A DNA stretch of 64,000 nucleotides, from assembly GCA_036556905.1 (NCBI GenBank), contig DATBIM010000018.1, forward strand, positions 21,964 to 85,963. The letters are read 5' to 3'. Of the stretch, positions 8,476 to 17,281 are shown one piece after another. The position numbers and the translations under genes are program-made. How positions within the stretch are numbered: the first letter of the stretch is position 1; every line of letters starts with the position of its first letter. This stretch comes from 40CM-4-69-5 sp036556905 (lineage in GTDB: Bacteria > Methylomirabilota > Methylomirabilia > Rokubacteriales > CSP1-6). Below the pieces are notes generated by a model. That model searched no databases and was not told the DNA's origin. It saw nothing but the letters and a program-made list of their open reading frames with translations.

Positions 8476-8493
8476 CTATGACGGGGGTCATAG
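8476..8493. promoter_or_regulatory. Perfect inverted repeat, probable Crp/Fnr-family operator
   Basis: CTATGAC-GGGG-GTCATAG is a perfect seven-base dyad with a four-base centre. The spacing and the TGAC/GTCA half-sites match Crp/Fnr-family operators (compare TTGAT-N4-ATCAA of FNR). It lies 49 bases before the start of the DUF2249 operon and 28 bases past the stop of the CopD-like gene, close to a Crp/Fnr gene (8956-9654) that is the obvious candidate regulator. Confidence 0.65.
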
Positions 8494-8521
8494 CCGCCCT
8501 GCGACCGGCCGGCGGCCGGGG

Positions 8522-8956
8522 CTACCCGCGCAGGGCCAGGCCGAGGACGACCACAGCCAGGACCACGAGCACGTTGCCCCGGGCGACCCACGAGGCGCGC
8601 GTCCGCTGCCGCGGATGGGCGCCGGGCGCGCCCGCCCGGGGCCCCAGCACGAAGTCGTGCGTCACACTGAGCGCGAGGGCCACCACGACCAGCCCGAGCT
8701 TGGCCTGGAAGAGCGGCACTCCGAGCAGATATGGGCGCAGCCAGAGATTCAGGAGGCCGCTCAACAGCAGCAGGCCCAGCGCAATCCATCCCACCGCGCG
8801 AAAGCGCATGCCGATCGTGTGCACCAGGCGCGCGCGCTCGGCGGGCTCCAGCCGTCGCACGACCGGGACCAGGACGAGCGCGATGAACAGCATCCCCCCG
8901 ATCCACACGATGGCCGTCAGCACGTGCAGGCTGCGGGCCAGGAGCGACAGCGTCAC
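8522..8956 (-). CDS. CopD-like small integral membrane protein
   Basis: This 144-residue protein has four predicted membrane helices and the CopD/DUF2269-like signature SLHVLTAIVWIGGMLF at the N-terminus, then FRAVGWIALGLLLLSGLLNLW. The CopD domain is linked to copper handling or heme-like redox roles. The GTG at 8956 is chosen because it overlaps the TAG of the Crp/Fnr gene by one base (TAGTG) and the CopD domain begins there; the longer reading in this frame is a shadow. It is probably co-transcribed with that regulator. Confidence 0.8.
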   Translation of the reverse strand: MTLSLLARSLHVLTAIVWIGGMLFIALVLVPVVRRLEPAERARLVHTIGMRFRAVGWIALGLLLLSGLLNLWLRPYLLGVPLFQAKLGLVVVALALSVTHDFVLGPRAGAPGAHPRQRTRASWVARGNVLVVLAVVVLGLALRG

Positions 8957-9654
8957 TAGCCCTCGCCTTCGACCAGCGCCCGCAGCGCCTTCACGTCCTT
9001 GAGGACGAGGCGCCCGTCGTGGTCGGCGAGCACGCCGTTCTTGATCCAGCGGCTGACGACGCGAATGGTCGTCTCCACGGTGGTGCCCGCCATATCGGCC
9101 AGGCTCTGTCGGGTGAGGTGGAAGGGAAGCGTGAGCCCCTGCGTGCTTTTCGTGGCGTCGCGCTCGCCCAGGCGCAAGAGCGTGGCGGCCAGCCGCGCCT
9201 CCACGGGGTCGACGGCGAGCGACTTCACCGAATCGTGGGCGGAGCGGAGCCGGCGGCCGATCATGAGCGCGAGCTCCCGGATGAGCGACGGGTAGCGCTC
9301 GGTCAGCGCCACCACGGCCTCGGCGGGAATCTTCATGACGACGCTGGCCTCGATCGCCTGGGCGGCGGCCGGGTACGGCCGCTGCTCGATCACGGCGACA
9401 CCGCCGAAGACCTCGCCCGGGCCCAGGAGCTCCAGCACCACGTCCTTGCCGGTGCGCGAGTGACGGACGATTCTCAGGCGCCCGGACCGAACGAGGCAGA
9501 ACCACCGGGCGGGATCCCCTTCCATGAAGACATAGTCACGGGCGCGATAGCGGTCCTCGTGGGCGACACTGGCGAGGGTGTCGATCTCTCGGGCAGGTAA
9601 CGCGGCAAACAGGGGGTTGGTCCGCAGGAAGGCGCTGGCCTCGTGACCGGCCAT
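8956..9654 (-). CDS. Crp/Fnr-family transcriptional regulator
   Basis: This 232-residue protein has an N-terminal cNMP-binding-fold sensor domain (about residues 15-130, with PGEVFGGVAVIEQRPYPA), a dimer helix and a C-terminal winged HTH (LTRQSLADMAGTTVETTIRVVSRW). The E and R of VETTIR fit recognition of a TGA-type half-site. There is no FNR-type N-terminal cysteine cluster, so it is not a direct FNR orthologue. It could sense NO through heme like DNR/NnrR or bind a nucleotide; the sequence does not decide. The matching operator upstream of the nearby DUF2249 operon suggests a local target. Confidence 0.9.
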   Translation of the reverse strand: MAGHEASAFLRTNPLFAALPAREIDTLASVAHEDRYRARDYVFMEGDPARWFCLVRSGRLRIVRHSRTGKDVVLELLGPGEVFGGVAVIEQRPYPAAAQAIEASVVMKIPAEAVVALTERYPSLIRELALMIGRRLRSAHDSVKSLAVDPVEARLAATLLRLGERDATKSTQGLTLPFHLTRQSLADMAGTTVETTIRVVSRWIKNGVLADHDGRLVLKDVKALRALVEGEG

Positions 9655-9668
9655 TCGCGCCGATGGTA

Positions 9669-10190
9669 TCACGGCGCCGGCGCCGACGGCCCGAGCGAGA
9701 CTCGGGCGAGCTGGCGAAGCGCGGGGGCGTCGGTCACAGCCCGGCTCTGGCATCGGATCAGGCGCAACCCGATCCGCTTCGTCACCTCGTAGAGAGGACG
9801 GCTGGACCGCACAACCTTGAGGAAGACGTCCTTGGGCAATTCCAGGATCCTCGCGGGTCTGGCGGCCTGAGCGAAGCTCTCTCGAGGCCCGCCGGTCAGG
9901 ACCGAGACTTCCCCGAAAATCTCTCCCGGCCGCACATAGCCGACCGTGAGCTCGTCGCCCCCCGGGGACACGCGAAAGATCCGCACCAGTCCCTCTTCGA
10001 GCAGGTAGACGTGCCGGGGAACCCGCGTGGGGCGGAAAACCGCCTCGCCCCGTCGGTACGCGCGCACCCTGGCCGCGCGACGCACGGCCGCCAGCTGCGA
10101 CGGAGTCAGGGTCGACAGCCAGTTCAGCCCGCGGAGGTGCCAGTGTTTCGAGGCGGTGACAGGTGATCGGCCGGCATGCTGGGGCCACAT
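9669..10190 (-). CDS. Cyclic-nucleotide-binding-domain protein lacking a DNA-binding domain
   Basis: This frame encodes a Crp-type sensor domain (YRRGEAVFRPT, PGEIFGEVSVLTGGP) and the dimerisation helix (KRIGLRLIRCQSRA) but stops about 15 residues later, where Crp proteins continue into an HTH. Only 14 bases separate its stop from the next gene, so the HTH is not hidden in another frame. I take ATG 10190 (173 residues); ATG 10226 and 10244 are possible and none has a good Shine-Dalgarno. It may be a regulator that acts by hetero-dimerising with the Crp/Fnr protein encoded just downstream, or a degenerate paralogue. Confidence 0.7.
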   Translation of the reverse strand: MWPQHAGRSPVTASKHWHLRGLNWLSTLTPSQLAAVRRAARVRAYRRGEAVFRPTRVPRHVYLLEEGLVRIFRVSPGGDELTVGYVRPGEIFGEVSVLTGGPRESFAQAARPARILELPKDVFLKVVRSSRPLYEVTKRIGLRLIRCQSRAVTDAPALRQLARVSLGPSAPAP

Positions 10191-10253
10191 CGTACGCCAA
10201 AACGGCGGCGTCCGGATGTCGGGCATGCGACAGACAGGCGGCACCCGGGTGAT

Positions 10254-10259
10254 TATACT
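10254..10259 (+). promoter_or_regulatory. Possible -10 element (TATACT) for the PAS histidine kinase
   Basis: TATACT stands out in GC-rich surroundings and ends 15 bases before the kinase ATG at 10275. A start site near 10266 would leave a leader of only about nine bases. No convincing -35 is visible. Confidence 0.4.
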
Positions 10260-10274
10260 GGCGTCTCCGGGACC

Positions 10275-11858
10275 ATGGCTGACCTCGAGAAACTGCGCGC
10301 CGAGATCGATGCGCTACGCCGCCGGTTGGCCGAGTTCCAGCTGGGGGCGCAGGAGCACAAGCGCACCGAGGAAGCCCTGCGGGAGAGCGAAGGCCGGGCC
10401 CAGGCCCTCCTGGAGTCGGCGTCCGAAGCGATCGTGATCGTCGATCGGCACGGACGCATCGTCCTCGTCAACGCCAAGACCGAGGCGATGTTCGGCTACT
10501 CGCGTCAGGAGCTGATCGGCCAGCCTCTCGAGATGCTCGTGCCCGAGCGGTTACGGGACAGCCACGCCCGCCACCGCCAGAATTACTCCCTGGACCCGCG
10601 GGTCCGGCCCATGGGGCAAGCACTCGATCTGACGGGCCGCCGGAAGGACGGCAGCGAGCTTCCCGTGGAGATCAGCCTCAGCTTCGCCGAAGCCGGAGGC
10701 GAGCCCCTCTTCATGGCGTTCGTCACAGACATCACGCAGCGCAAGAATGCCGAGCAGGAGTTGCGCCGGAGCCAGAGCCGAGCCGAGGCCCTTCTCGATG
10801 CCGCGTCGGAAGGCATCGTCATCGTGGATGCGGCCGGCCGCATCGTCTCCGTCAACGGCAAGACCGAGCAGCTCTTCGGATACGACCGGGCCGAGCTGCT
10901 GGGACGGGAGCTGGAGATGCTCCTGCCCGAGCGCTTCCGGGCCGCCCACATTCAGCACCGCGCCCACTATTTCGCGGAGCCGCGCATACGGTCCATGGGC
11001 CGCGGCCTGGATCTGGTCGCCCTCCGCAAGGACGGTACGGAGTTTCCCGTCGAGATCAGCCTCAGCTTCATCGTCACCGAGGCAGGGACGCAGGCCCTCG
11101 CCTTCATCACCGACATCACCGAGCGAATGGCTTTGGATCGGGCCACGCGCCAGGCCGAACGACTCATGGCGGCGGGCCGGCTGGCCGCGGGCATTGCCCA
11201 CGAAGTGAACAATCCCCTGAGCATCATCACCTCCCGCCTCGAGCTGATGCTGCTCGAGGCCGAGGACGCCGGCTTGCCGCCGGCGGTGGTGGAGGATCTC
11301 AAGGTGCTCCACCGGCACGCCGCGCGAGTGACGTCGATTGCCAACCGCCTGCTGACCTTTGCCCGCGAGTCGCCGCGTGATCGCGTGCCGGTCGACCTGA
11401 ACGTCGTGGTCACCGAGACCCTCTCGCTCCTCGCCCAGGACATGACGCATGCCGAGCTCAGCGTCAGCTGCTCCCTCGACCCCGGCCTCCCCCCCGTCCT
11501 GGGTCATGCCAACGCCCTGGGGCAGGTCGTGCTCAATCTCTTGACCAATGCCGTCCAGGCCATCGCCGGCACAGGCACGATCCGGGTGAAGACCGAGCTC
11601 CTCGCCGGCAAAGTCCACCTCGAGGTGGCCGACGACGGTCCCGGGATTCCGCCGGAGGTCCTCCCGAGGATCTTCGAACCCTTCTACACCACCCGACACT
11701 CCGGGAGCGGTCTGGGTCTCTCGGTGAGCTACGGCATCGTGCAGGACCACAACGGAACGATCGCTGTCCACTCGGAACCGGGCCACGGCGCAACCTTCCG
11801 TCTTTCCTTTCCGCCCGCTCCCGAGTCCCGGCGCACTCCCGATCCGACCTCCGACTGA
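10275..11858 (+). CDS. PAS-PAS sensor histidine kinase (NtrB-like, soluble)
   Basis: This 527-residue cytoplasmic kinase has a short coiled coil (residues 1-40), two closely similar PAS domains (about 42-155 and 170-285), a HisKA domain with the phosphorylated His in GIAHEVNNPLSIITSR, and a HATPase_c domain with N (LLTNAVQAI), G1 (DDGPGIP) and G2 (SGSGLGLS) boxes. The two PAS repeats share runs such as VEISLSF, pointing to a recent duplication. The start is ATG 10275, where the coiled coil begins. No response regulator gene is adjacent. Its kinase core resembles that of the membrane kinase at 20750, so the two could feed the same NtrC-type regulator; that is inference. Confidence 0.9.
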   Translation: MADLEKLRAEIDALRRRLAEFQLGAQEHKRTEEALRESEGRAQALLESASEAIVIVDRHGRIVLVNAKTEAMFGYSRQELIGQPLEMLVPERLRDSHARHRQNYSLDPRVRPMGQALDLTGRRKDGSELPVEISLSFAEAGGEPLFMAFVTDITQRKNAEQELRRSQSRAEALLDAASEGIVIVDAAGRIVSVNGKTEQLFGYDRAELLGRELEMLLPERFRAAHIQHRAHYFAEPRIRSMGRGLDLVALRKDGTEFPVEISLSFIVTEAGTQALAFITDITERMALDRATRQAERLMAAGRLAAGIAHEVNNPLSIITSRLELMLLEAEDAGLPPAVVEDLKVLHRHAARVTSIANRLLTFARESPRDRVPVDLNVVVTETLSLLAQDMTHAELSVSCSLDPGLPPVLGHANALGQVVLNLLTNAVQAIAGTGTIRVKTELLAGKVHLEVADDGPGIPPEVLPRIFEPFYTTRHSGSGLGLSVSYGIVQDHNGTIAVHSEPGHGATFRLSFPPAPESRRTPDPTSD

Positions 11859-11877
11859 CCCGCCGTCGGCGCTGCGC

Positions 11878-12861
11878 TCAGCCCATGAGCGCGCGCGCGA
11901 CCGTCAGGTAGATCAGGATCGACAGGAGATCCTGGATCACCGTGGCCAGCGGACCGGCGCCGAAGGCCGGGTCCCGACCCAGGCGTTGCAGAAGCCACGG
12001 CAAGGTGATGGCGACCGCCGTGGCCGTGGAGCATGCCGCCACCAGGGAGATCCCGAGGACCGCAACGAGGTCGCCACCGTTCCACCGCCAGGCCACCGGA
12101 GCAGAGGCGACGGCCAGGCCCAGGCCGATCAGGATCCCGGTCACGACCTCCTGACGCACCACGCGGCCGATCGGGATGCCGACCGAGAGGCCTCGGACCA
12201 CCAGCGTCTCGGTCTGGGTGCCGACGGCGTCAGCGAGGTAGACGATGCCCGGCAGGAAGAAGGCCAGGACCAAGGTCGTCTGCAGCTGGTGCTCGAAGGC
12301 GGCGATCAGATCCGCGGCGAGGAGCATGCCGACCAGCCCGACGATCAGCCACGGCAGCCGGTGGGCCAGGCGTCGCCAGATGGGTTCCTGGAGGGAGCGC
12401 CGGGCCGAGAGCGCATCGCGCCGCATGCCGCCGAGCCGGGCCATGTCCTCGTGATGCTCGGCGAGCAGCACGGCCAGCAGGCGCTGAGGGGGAATGAGCC
12501 CGACGAAGCCCCCGGCCTCGTCCACGACCGCCAGCGCCGACTCTCCCTGCTGCACAGCCTTCCAGGCGGCCAGCTCCTGATCGGCGCCCGGGCGAACCAC
12601 GGGCGGGTCCGGGTCCATGATCGCGCGCGCCGGCTCGCCGGCCGGGGCCGCCAGCAGCACCTCGATGGGCACCAGCCCGATCAGTCGGCCGTCCACGCAC
12701 ACCGCGACATCCGTGGCGCACTCGTACTGGCGACCGGCGAGGGCCGCCCGGATCTCGCCGGCGCTGGCCTGCGGTGTCGTGGTGGGAACGTTCCGGGCGA
12801 CGTGCTCGCCCGCCGTCTCGAAGTCCACCGAGGAGAGCGTCTCGTCGTCTCGAACGGCCAT
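11878..12861 (-). CDS. MgtE-like divalent cation transporter lacking the MgtE N domain
   Basis: This 327-residue protein has two CBS motifs (about residues 20-145) and five C-terminal membrane helices with the MgtE-like segment FFLPGIVYLADAVGTQTETLVVRGL. The superhelical MgtE N domain that gates Mg2+ release is missing, so regulation would rest on the CBS pair alone. I place the start at ATG 12861, which has AGGAGG five bases upstream. It is the last gene of a minus-strand operon that begins with two Usp genes. Confidence 0.85.
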   Translation of the reverse strand: MAVRDDETLSSVDFETAGEHVARNVPTTTPQASAGEIRAALAGRQYECATDVAVCVDGRLIGLVPIEVLLAAPAGEPARAIMDPDPPVVRPGADQELAAWKAVQQGESALAVVDEAGGFVGLIPPQRLLAVLLAEHHEDMARLGGMRRDALSARRSLQEPIWRRLAHRLPWLIVGLVGMLLAADLIAAFEHQLQTTLVLAFFLPGIVYLADAVGTQTETLVVRGLSVGIPIGRVVRQEVVTGILIGLGLAVASAPVAWRWNGGDLVAVLGISLVAACSTATAVAITLPWLLQRLGRDPAFGAGPLATVIQDLLSILIYLTVARALMG

Positions 12862-12882
12862 GTCTCCTCCGTGCGCCAACCT

Positions 12883-14571
12883 CTAGCTGGAGTCGCGATA
12901 GGCCTGGGCTACGTACTCCTGGAGCATCCGCTGGGCATTGAAGAAGGATGCATTGAGAGCGATCGTCGAGCGCATGACCTCGCTCCACCGACCACGGTCG
13001 GAGAAGAGCGGCACGATCTGCTCCTCCAGCGCCCGGTAGAGATCCTCGGCATCGGCGGCGTCGCTCCGCTCAGCGGCCGGATCGTGGTCCCGCGGGCCGA
13101 TCGCCCAGCCGGTGATCCCCTCGATGTGCCCCTCCAGCCACCAGCCGTCGAGCACGCTGAGGCTGGGCACGCCGTTATGGGCCGCCTTCATGCCGCTCGT
13201 TCCCGAAGCTTCCAAGGGCGCCCTGGGCGTGTTGACCCACACATCCACGCCGGCGGTGAGGCGCCCGGCCAGGCGCACGTCGTAGTTCTCGAGGTAGACG
13301 ACCTTGACCTCGGGCCCGAGGCCCGGAGCCGAGCGGATCACCTGCTGGATCAAAGCCTTCCCCGCTTCGTCTCGGGGATGCGCCTTGCCGGCCAGGACGA
13401 TCTGCAATCCCGAGGGTGGGGCCAGCCGCCGCAGGCGTTGCGGATCGTGAAACAGCAGAGCTGGCCGCTTGTAGGGCGTGGCCCGCCGCGCGAAGCCCAG
13501 CGTGAGGACGTCCTGGTCGAGGCCAGCGTTGGTACGGGCGTTCACCTCCGCGATCAGGTCCCGCTTGGCCTCGTGGTGAGCCCCCGCGATGGCCTCCAGC
13601 GGAATGCCCACGGCGTAGCGAAGCGAGGCGCTGTTGCGGCGCCAGTCTGGGATGTGATGATCGTAGAGGCGAGCGAAGGGTGGCGACGTCCACGTCACCG
13701 AGTGGACGCCATTCGTGATCGAGGCGATCGGGTACCCCGCGAACATCGACCGGGAGACTTCCCCGTGGCGACGCGTCACCCCGTTGACGTAGTGGCTCAG
13801 GTGGAGCGCGACAAACGTGGGGTTGAGCACCTCGTTGCAGCATCCCAGCGTCTCCAGCGCCTTGACGTGATCGCGCCCGAGCACGTGCTCGGCCAGCGAG
13901 CGGGAGAACTGGTCATGGCCCGCCGGCACCGGTGTGTGGGTGGTGAAGACGCAGCGCCGCTTCACCCGCTCGATCGCCTCTTCCCGGCGGTTTGGTGTGC
14001 GTTCGAGCTCCTCGGCGAAGAGCTCCAGGGCGAGGAGCGCCGCGTGCCCCTCATTCATGTGGAAGCGTGACACCTCCCGATACCCCAGGACACGGAGCAT
14101 TCGAACGCCGCCGACTCCGAGGAGCACCTCCTGGGCCAGGCGATACCGCTCATCACCTCCGTAGAGCTGATCGCTCAGGCGCCGGTCCCCGGGATCATTG
14201 CCGGGCACGTCGGTATCGAGCAGGAACACCGGCACCTCGCCGCCGCCGACGCCCCTGAGGGCGTATCGCCAGGCGCGCACCTTCACCGGCCGGCCTTCGA
14301 TCTCGACTGTGCAGGTCGCCTCCAGCGGCTGCAGCCAGTCGTCCGGTGACCACGCAACCGGCTCTTCATGCTGTCGGCCCTCGGCGTCGAGCCGCTGAAA
14401 AAAATAGCCCTTTCGGTGCAGAAGCGTCACGCCGACCATGGGAAGACCGAGGTCGGCGGCGCTGCGCAGGGTGTCGCCGGCCAGCGCGCCCAGTCCCCCG
14501 GCATAGGTGGGCAGGTGGGTTTCCAGCACGACCTCCATGGAGAAATAGGCGATCGTGCCGGTCGCGGTCAT
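12883..14571 (-). CDS. glgP: Alpha-glucan (glycogen/maltodextrin) phosphorylase, short GT35 form
   Basis: The enzyme releases glucose-1-phosphate from glycogen or maltodextrin with PLP. The 562-residue length matches the short TIGR02094-type phosphorylases without the extra N-terminal domain. Visible landmarks are YFSMEVVLETHLPTYAGGLG at the start, the FHMNEGHAA motif, TTHTPVPAGHDQF, and the PLP-lysine region EASGTSGMKAAHNGV. The ATG at 14571 overlaps the upstream ATPase stop (ATGA). Mobilising stored glucan fits the stress and energy-limitation theme of the operon (Usp, P-type ATPase, MgtE). Confidence 0.93.
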   Translation of the reverse strand: MTATGTIAYFSMEVVLETHLPTYAGGLGALAGDTLRSAADLGLPMVGVTLLHRKGYFFQRLDAEGRQHEEPVAWSPDDWLQPLEATCTVEIEGRPVKVRAWRYALRGVGGGEVPVFLLDTDVPGNDPGDRRLSDQLYGGDERYRLAQEVLLGVGGVRMLRVLGYREVSRFHMNEGHAALLALELFAEELERTPNRREEAIERVKRRCVFTTHTPVPAGHDQFSRSLAEHVLGRDHVKALETLGCCNEVLNPTFVALHLSHYVNGVTRRHGEVSRSMFAGYPIASITNGVHSVTWTSPPFARLYDHHIPDWRRNSASLRYAVGIPLEAIAGAHHEAKRDLIAEVNARTNAGLDQDVLTLGFARRATPYKRPALLFHDPQRLRRLAPPSGLQIVLAGKAHPRDEAGKALIQQVIRSAPGLGPEVKVVYLENYDVRLAGRLTAGVDVWVNTPRAPLEASGTSGMKAAHNGVPSLSVLDGWWLEGHIEGITGWAIGPRDHDPAAERSDAADAEDLYRALEEQIVPLFSDRGRWSEVMRSTIALNASFFNAQRMLQEYVAQAYRDSS

Positions 14572-17246
14572 CGTCCGGCCGGGGGGCGATCCCGGTGCTG
14601 CCACGCCTTGACGGCCTCCAGCACCGCCACCGGCCACGCCACCGCCCCCACCGTCATCATCCAGTCGACCGGGGAAAGCGGGACCGCGCTCAGAATCGTT
14701 GCCAGCGGCGCCCAGGAGATCGCCCACCACTGCGCGAGGGCCAGCGTGAAGGCCGCCGCCCAGATCAACCTGTTGGGCGGTAACCGCCACCAGCCCCGCC
14801 GCTCCGAGCGGCAGTACGCGGCCTGGAGCGGATGCACGAGCACCAGCGCGACGAAGGCCGTGGTGTTGGCCCGCGGGCCCACTCCGTCCTGCAGGATGGC
14901 CCAGGTGTAGGCGCTCAGGATGCCGGCCGACAAGAGCGCGCCTTCGGCCAGGATGCGGCCGCCCAGGCCCCAGGTCAGCAGAGGCTGGCGGGGCTCCCGG
15001 GGCGGGCGCTCCATGATATCGGGCTCGGCCGGGTCGCGGATCAGCGCCACCGCCGGCAGAATGTCCGTGACCAGGTTGACCCAGAGGATCTGCAGGGGCA
15101 GCAGCGGAGCGGGCAAGCCCAGCAGCACCGCCGCGAAGATGGCGACGATCTCGGACAGGTTGCAGGTGAAGAGGAAGTGGATGACCTTTCGGAGATTGGC
15201 GTAGATCACCCGCCCCTCCGCCACCGCGGCGACGATGGTGGCGAAGTTGTCGTCGGTGAGGATGATGTCGGCCGAGTCACGGGCCACATCGGTTCCATGA
15301 CGGCCCATGGCCACGCCGATGTCGGCCCGGACGAGCGCCGGGGCGTCGTTGACGCCATCTCCGGTCATCGCCACCACCTCGCCCTGGGCCTGCAGGGCCT
15401 CGATCAGGCCGAGCTTGTCCTCCGGGCTCACCCGGCTCCGAATCGCCTCGGCCTCCAGTCCGAGACGACGACCCACGGCCTCGGCGGTCGCCCGCTGATC
15501 GCCCGTCAGCATGATGGTCCGGATACCGGCCTGGCGGCAGCGGGCGATCGCCTCCTGTACGCCCGGCCGGATCGGATCCTCGAGCGCCAGAAACCCGAGG
15601 AACGTCAAGTCCCCAAGCTGCTCGTCCTCGGGCCCCCCTTCGGGACGCCAGGCCACCGCCAGCACGCGCAGCCCCTCCCCGGCCAGCGCGCGATTGGTCT
15701 CGAGGAGCGCCTCGCGGTCCCGCTCGGTGAGCTCCACGCGGCGATCAGCAGCCTGACGGAAGCGCGAGCGCTCCACCACGACACCCGGTGCGCCCTTGAC
15801 CAGCGTGACGTGGCCGCCGCCCGGCGTCAGGTTGAAGGTGGCCATGAGTCGGCTTACCGACGAGAACGGGATCTCGCGGCGCCGGGGCCAGCGGCGCGCG
15901 AGGCCGGCGGGATCGAGGCCGGCCTTGATGGCGGCCACGAGCAGGGCGGCCTCCGTGGGATCGCCGTGCAGGTGTAGCGCGCCATCCCGCTGCTCCACGC
16001 CCGCGTCGTTGACGAGCGCAGCGACAGTCAGCAATCGCATGAGATCTGGTCGCGTCTGCGGATCGACGACCCCGTCGGCTCCAACGAAATCCCCGCGTGG
16101 CGACGTGGCGCCGCCGCCGACCCGGATGACGCCGGCGTCCACGGCCAGGCGCGTCAGCACCATCCGGTTCTCCGTCATCGTCCCGGTCTTGTCGGAGCAG
16201 ATCACCGTGGTCGAGCCCAGCGCTTCAACCGCCGGCATCCGCCTGACCAGGGCCCCTCGCCGGGCCAGCCGCCACAGGCCCGCGGCCAGCGCCACCGCCA
16301 CCACGGCGGGCAGCCCTTCCGGGATCGCGGCCACCGCCAGGCTGATCGCGGTCTCCAGCATGAGCCAGAGGGGTTGGCCGTGCAGCACGCCCACGACGGC
16401 CACGAGGCCGCAGACGGCCAGGGCCAGGACGATCAGCCTCCGCCCCAGGCCTTCCACCTGCCGCTCCAGCGGCGTGGTCCGCTCGCCGAGCATCGCCACC
16501 AGTTGGCCGATCCGCCCGAGCTCGGTGGCCAGGCCGGTGGCGGTGACAACGCCGAGACCGCTCCCGGCAAGCACCGCGGTGCCCAGGTAGACCATCGTGC
16601 GGCGCTCGGCGAGCGGCGTGACCGCCGGCAGGCTGGCGGTCGCCTCCTTGTCGACGGGCTGGCTCTCGCCGGTGAGGGCGGCCTCGTCGATCCGGAGCCC
16701 CGGGCTCTGCAGCAGACGCGCGTCGGCGGGCACCTGGCTGCCGGCCTGGAGCAGGACGATGTCGCCGGGGACCAGCTCGGCCGCCGCCATCTCGACGACG
16801 CGGCCCTCCCGGCGGGCCAGGGCGCGCGGTGTCAACAGCGCACGCAGGCGCGACAGCGAGATCCGGGCCCGCCACTCCGTGCCGAATCCAATCGCGGCGT
16901 TGAGCAGCAGGGCGGTCAGGATCGCCAGGCCCTCCCGGCGCTGGCCGAGCAGGGTCGCGAGCATGGCCGCCGCGAGCAGGAGCAGCACCACGAGGCTGCG
17001 GAACTGATCCAGCGCCAGCCGCCACAGCGACCTGTCGCGCACCTCGCCCACGCGGTTGGGACCGACGAGGCGCAGGCGGCGGGCTGCCTCTTCGGCCTTC
17101 AGGCCACGGTCGAGATTGGTGCCGAGCACAGCTGCGACATGCTCGACTCCGAGAGAGTGCCAGGCCCGCGGCCCGGAAGGGAGATCCGACAGGCCCCCGT
17201 TCCCCGAGTTCTCGATCCCGGCGAGCGGGCCAGTGTCAGGTTGCAC
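14568..17246 (-). CDS. P-type cation-transporting ATPase (P2A-like, Ca2+ or related)
   Basis: The 892-residue protein has the full P-type architecture: N-terminal cation-ATPase domain (LGTNLDRGLKAEEAARRL), about ten membrane helices, the actuator TGES loop, the phosphorylation motif DKTGTMTEN, and the hinge TGDGVNDAPAL. Helix 4 has AAIPEGLPAVV, whose PEGLP is typical of P2A/P2B-type pumps (SERCA or PMR1-like). The start is GTG 17246. It lies 35 bases after the tandem Usp gene and overlaps the phosphorylase start. In Mycobacterium tuberculosis the related pump CtpF belongs to the DosR dormancy set. Confidence 0.92.
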   Translation of the reverse strand: MQPDTGPLAGIENSGNGGLSDLPSGPRAWHSLGVEHVAAVLGTNLDRGLKAEEAARRLRLVGPNRVGEVRDRSLWRLALDQFRSLVVLLLLAAAMLATLLGQRREGLAILTALLLNAAIGFGTEWRARISLSRLRALLTPRALARREGRVVEMAAAELVPGDIVLLQAGSQVPADARLLQSPGLRIDEAALTGESQPVDKEATASLPAVTPLAERRTMVYLGTAVLAGSGLGVVTATGLATELGRIGQLVAMLGERTTPLERQVEGLGRRLIVLALAVCGLVAVVGVLHGQPLWLMLETAISLAVAAIPEGLPAVVAVALAAGLWRLARRGALVRRMPAVEALGSTTVICSDKTGTMTENRMVLTRLAVDAGVIRVGGGATSPRGDFVGADGVVDPQTRPDLMRLLTVAALVNDAGVEQRDGALHLHGDPTEAALLVAAIKAGLDPAGLARRWPRRREIPFSSVSRLMATFNLTPGGGHVTLVKGAPGVVVERSRFRQAADRRVELTERDREALLETNRALAGEGLRVLAVAWRPEGGPEDEQLGDLTFLGFLALEDPIRPGVQEAIARCRQAGIRTIMLTGDQRATAEAVGRRLGLEAEAIRSRVSPEDKLGLIEALQAQGEVVAMTGDGVNDAPALVRADIGVAMGRHGTDVARDSADIILTDDNFATIVAAVAEGRVIYANLRKVIHFLFTCNLSEIVAIFAAVLLGLPAPLLPLQILWVNLVTDILPAVALIRDPAEPDIMERPPREPRQPLLTWGLGGRILAEGALLSAGILSAYTWAILQDGVGPRANTTAFVALVLVHPLQAAYCRSERRGWWRLPPNRLIWAAAFTLALAQWWAISWAPLATILSAVPLSPVDWMMTVGAVAWPVAVLEAVKAWQHRDRPPAGR

Positions 17247-17281
17247 GGGGTCGGAGATAGACGCCCGATGTCAGCGGGCGG

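Noticed and set aside
9505..10200. Extension of the CopD-like and Crp/Fnr frames upstream into longer proteins
   Set aside because: The extra sequence is Arg/Gly/Pro-rich shadow of neighbouring genes; family starts and overlaps fix the shorter forms.
12033..14070. Long plus-strand ORFs opposite the MgtE-like and phosphorylase genes
   Set aside because: They mirror real minus-strand genes, lack domains, have composition biased by the opposite strand, and have no ribosome-binding sites.
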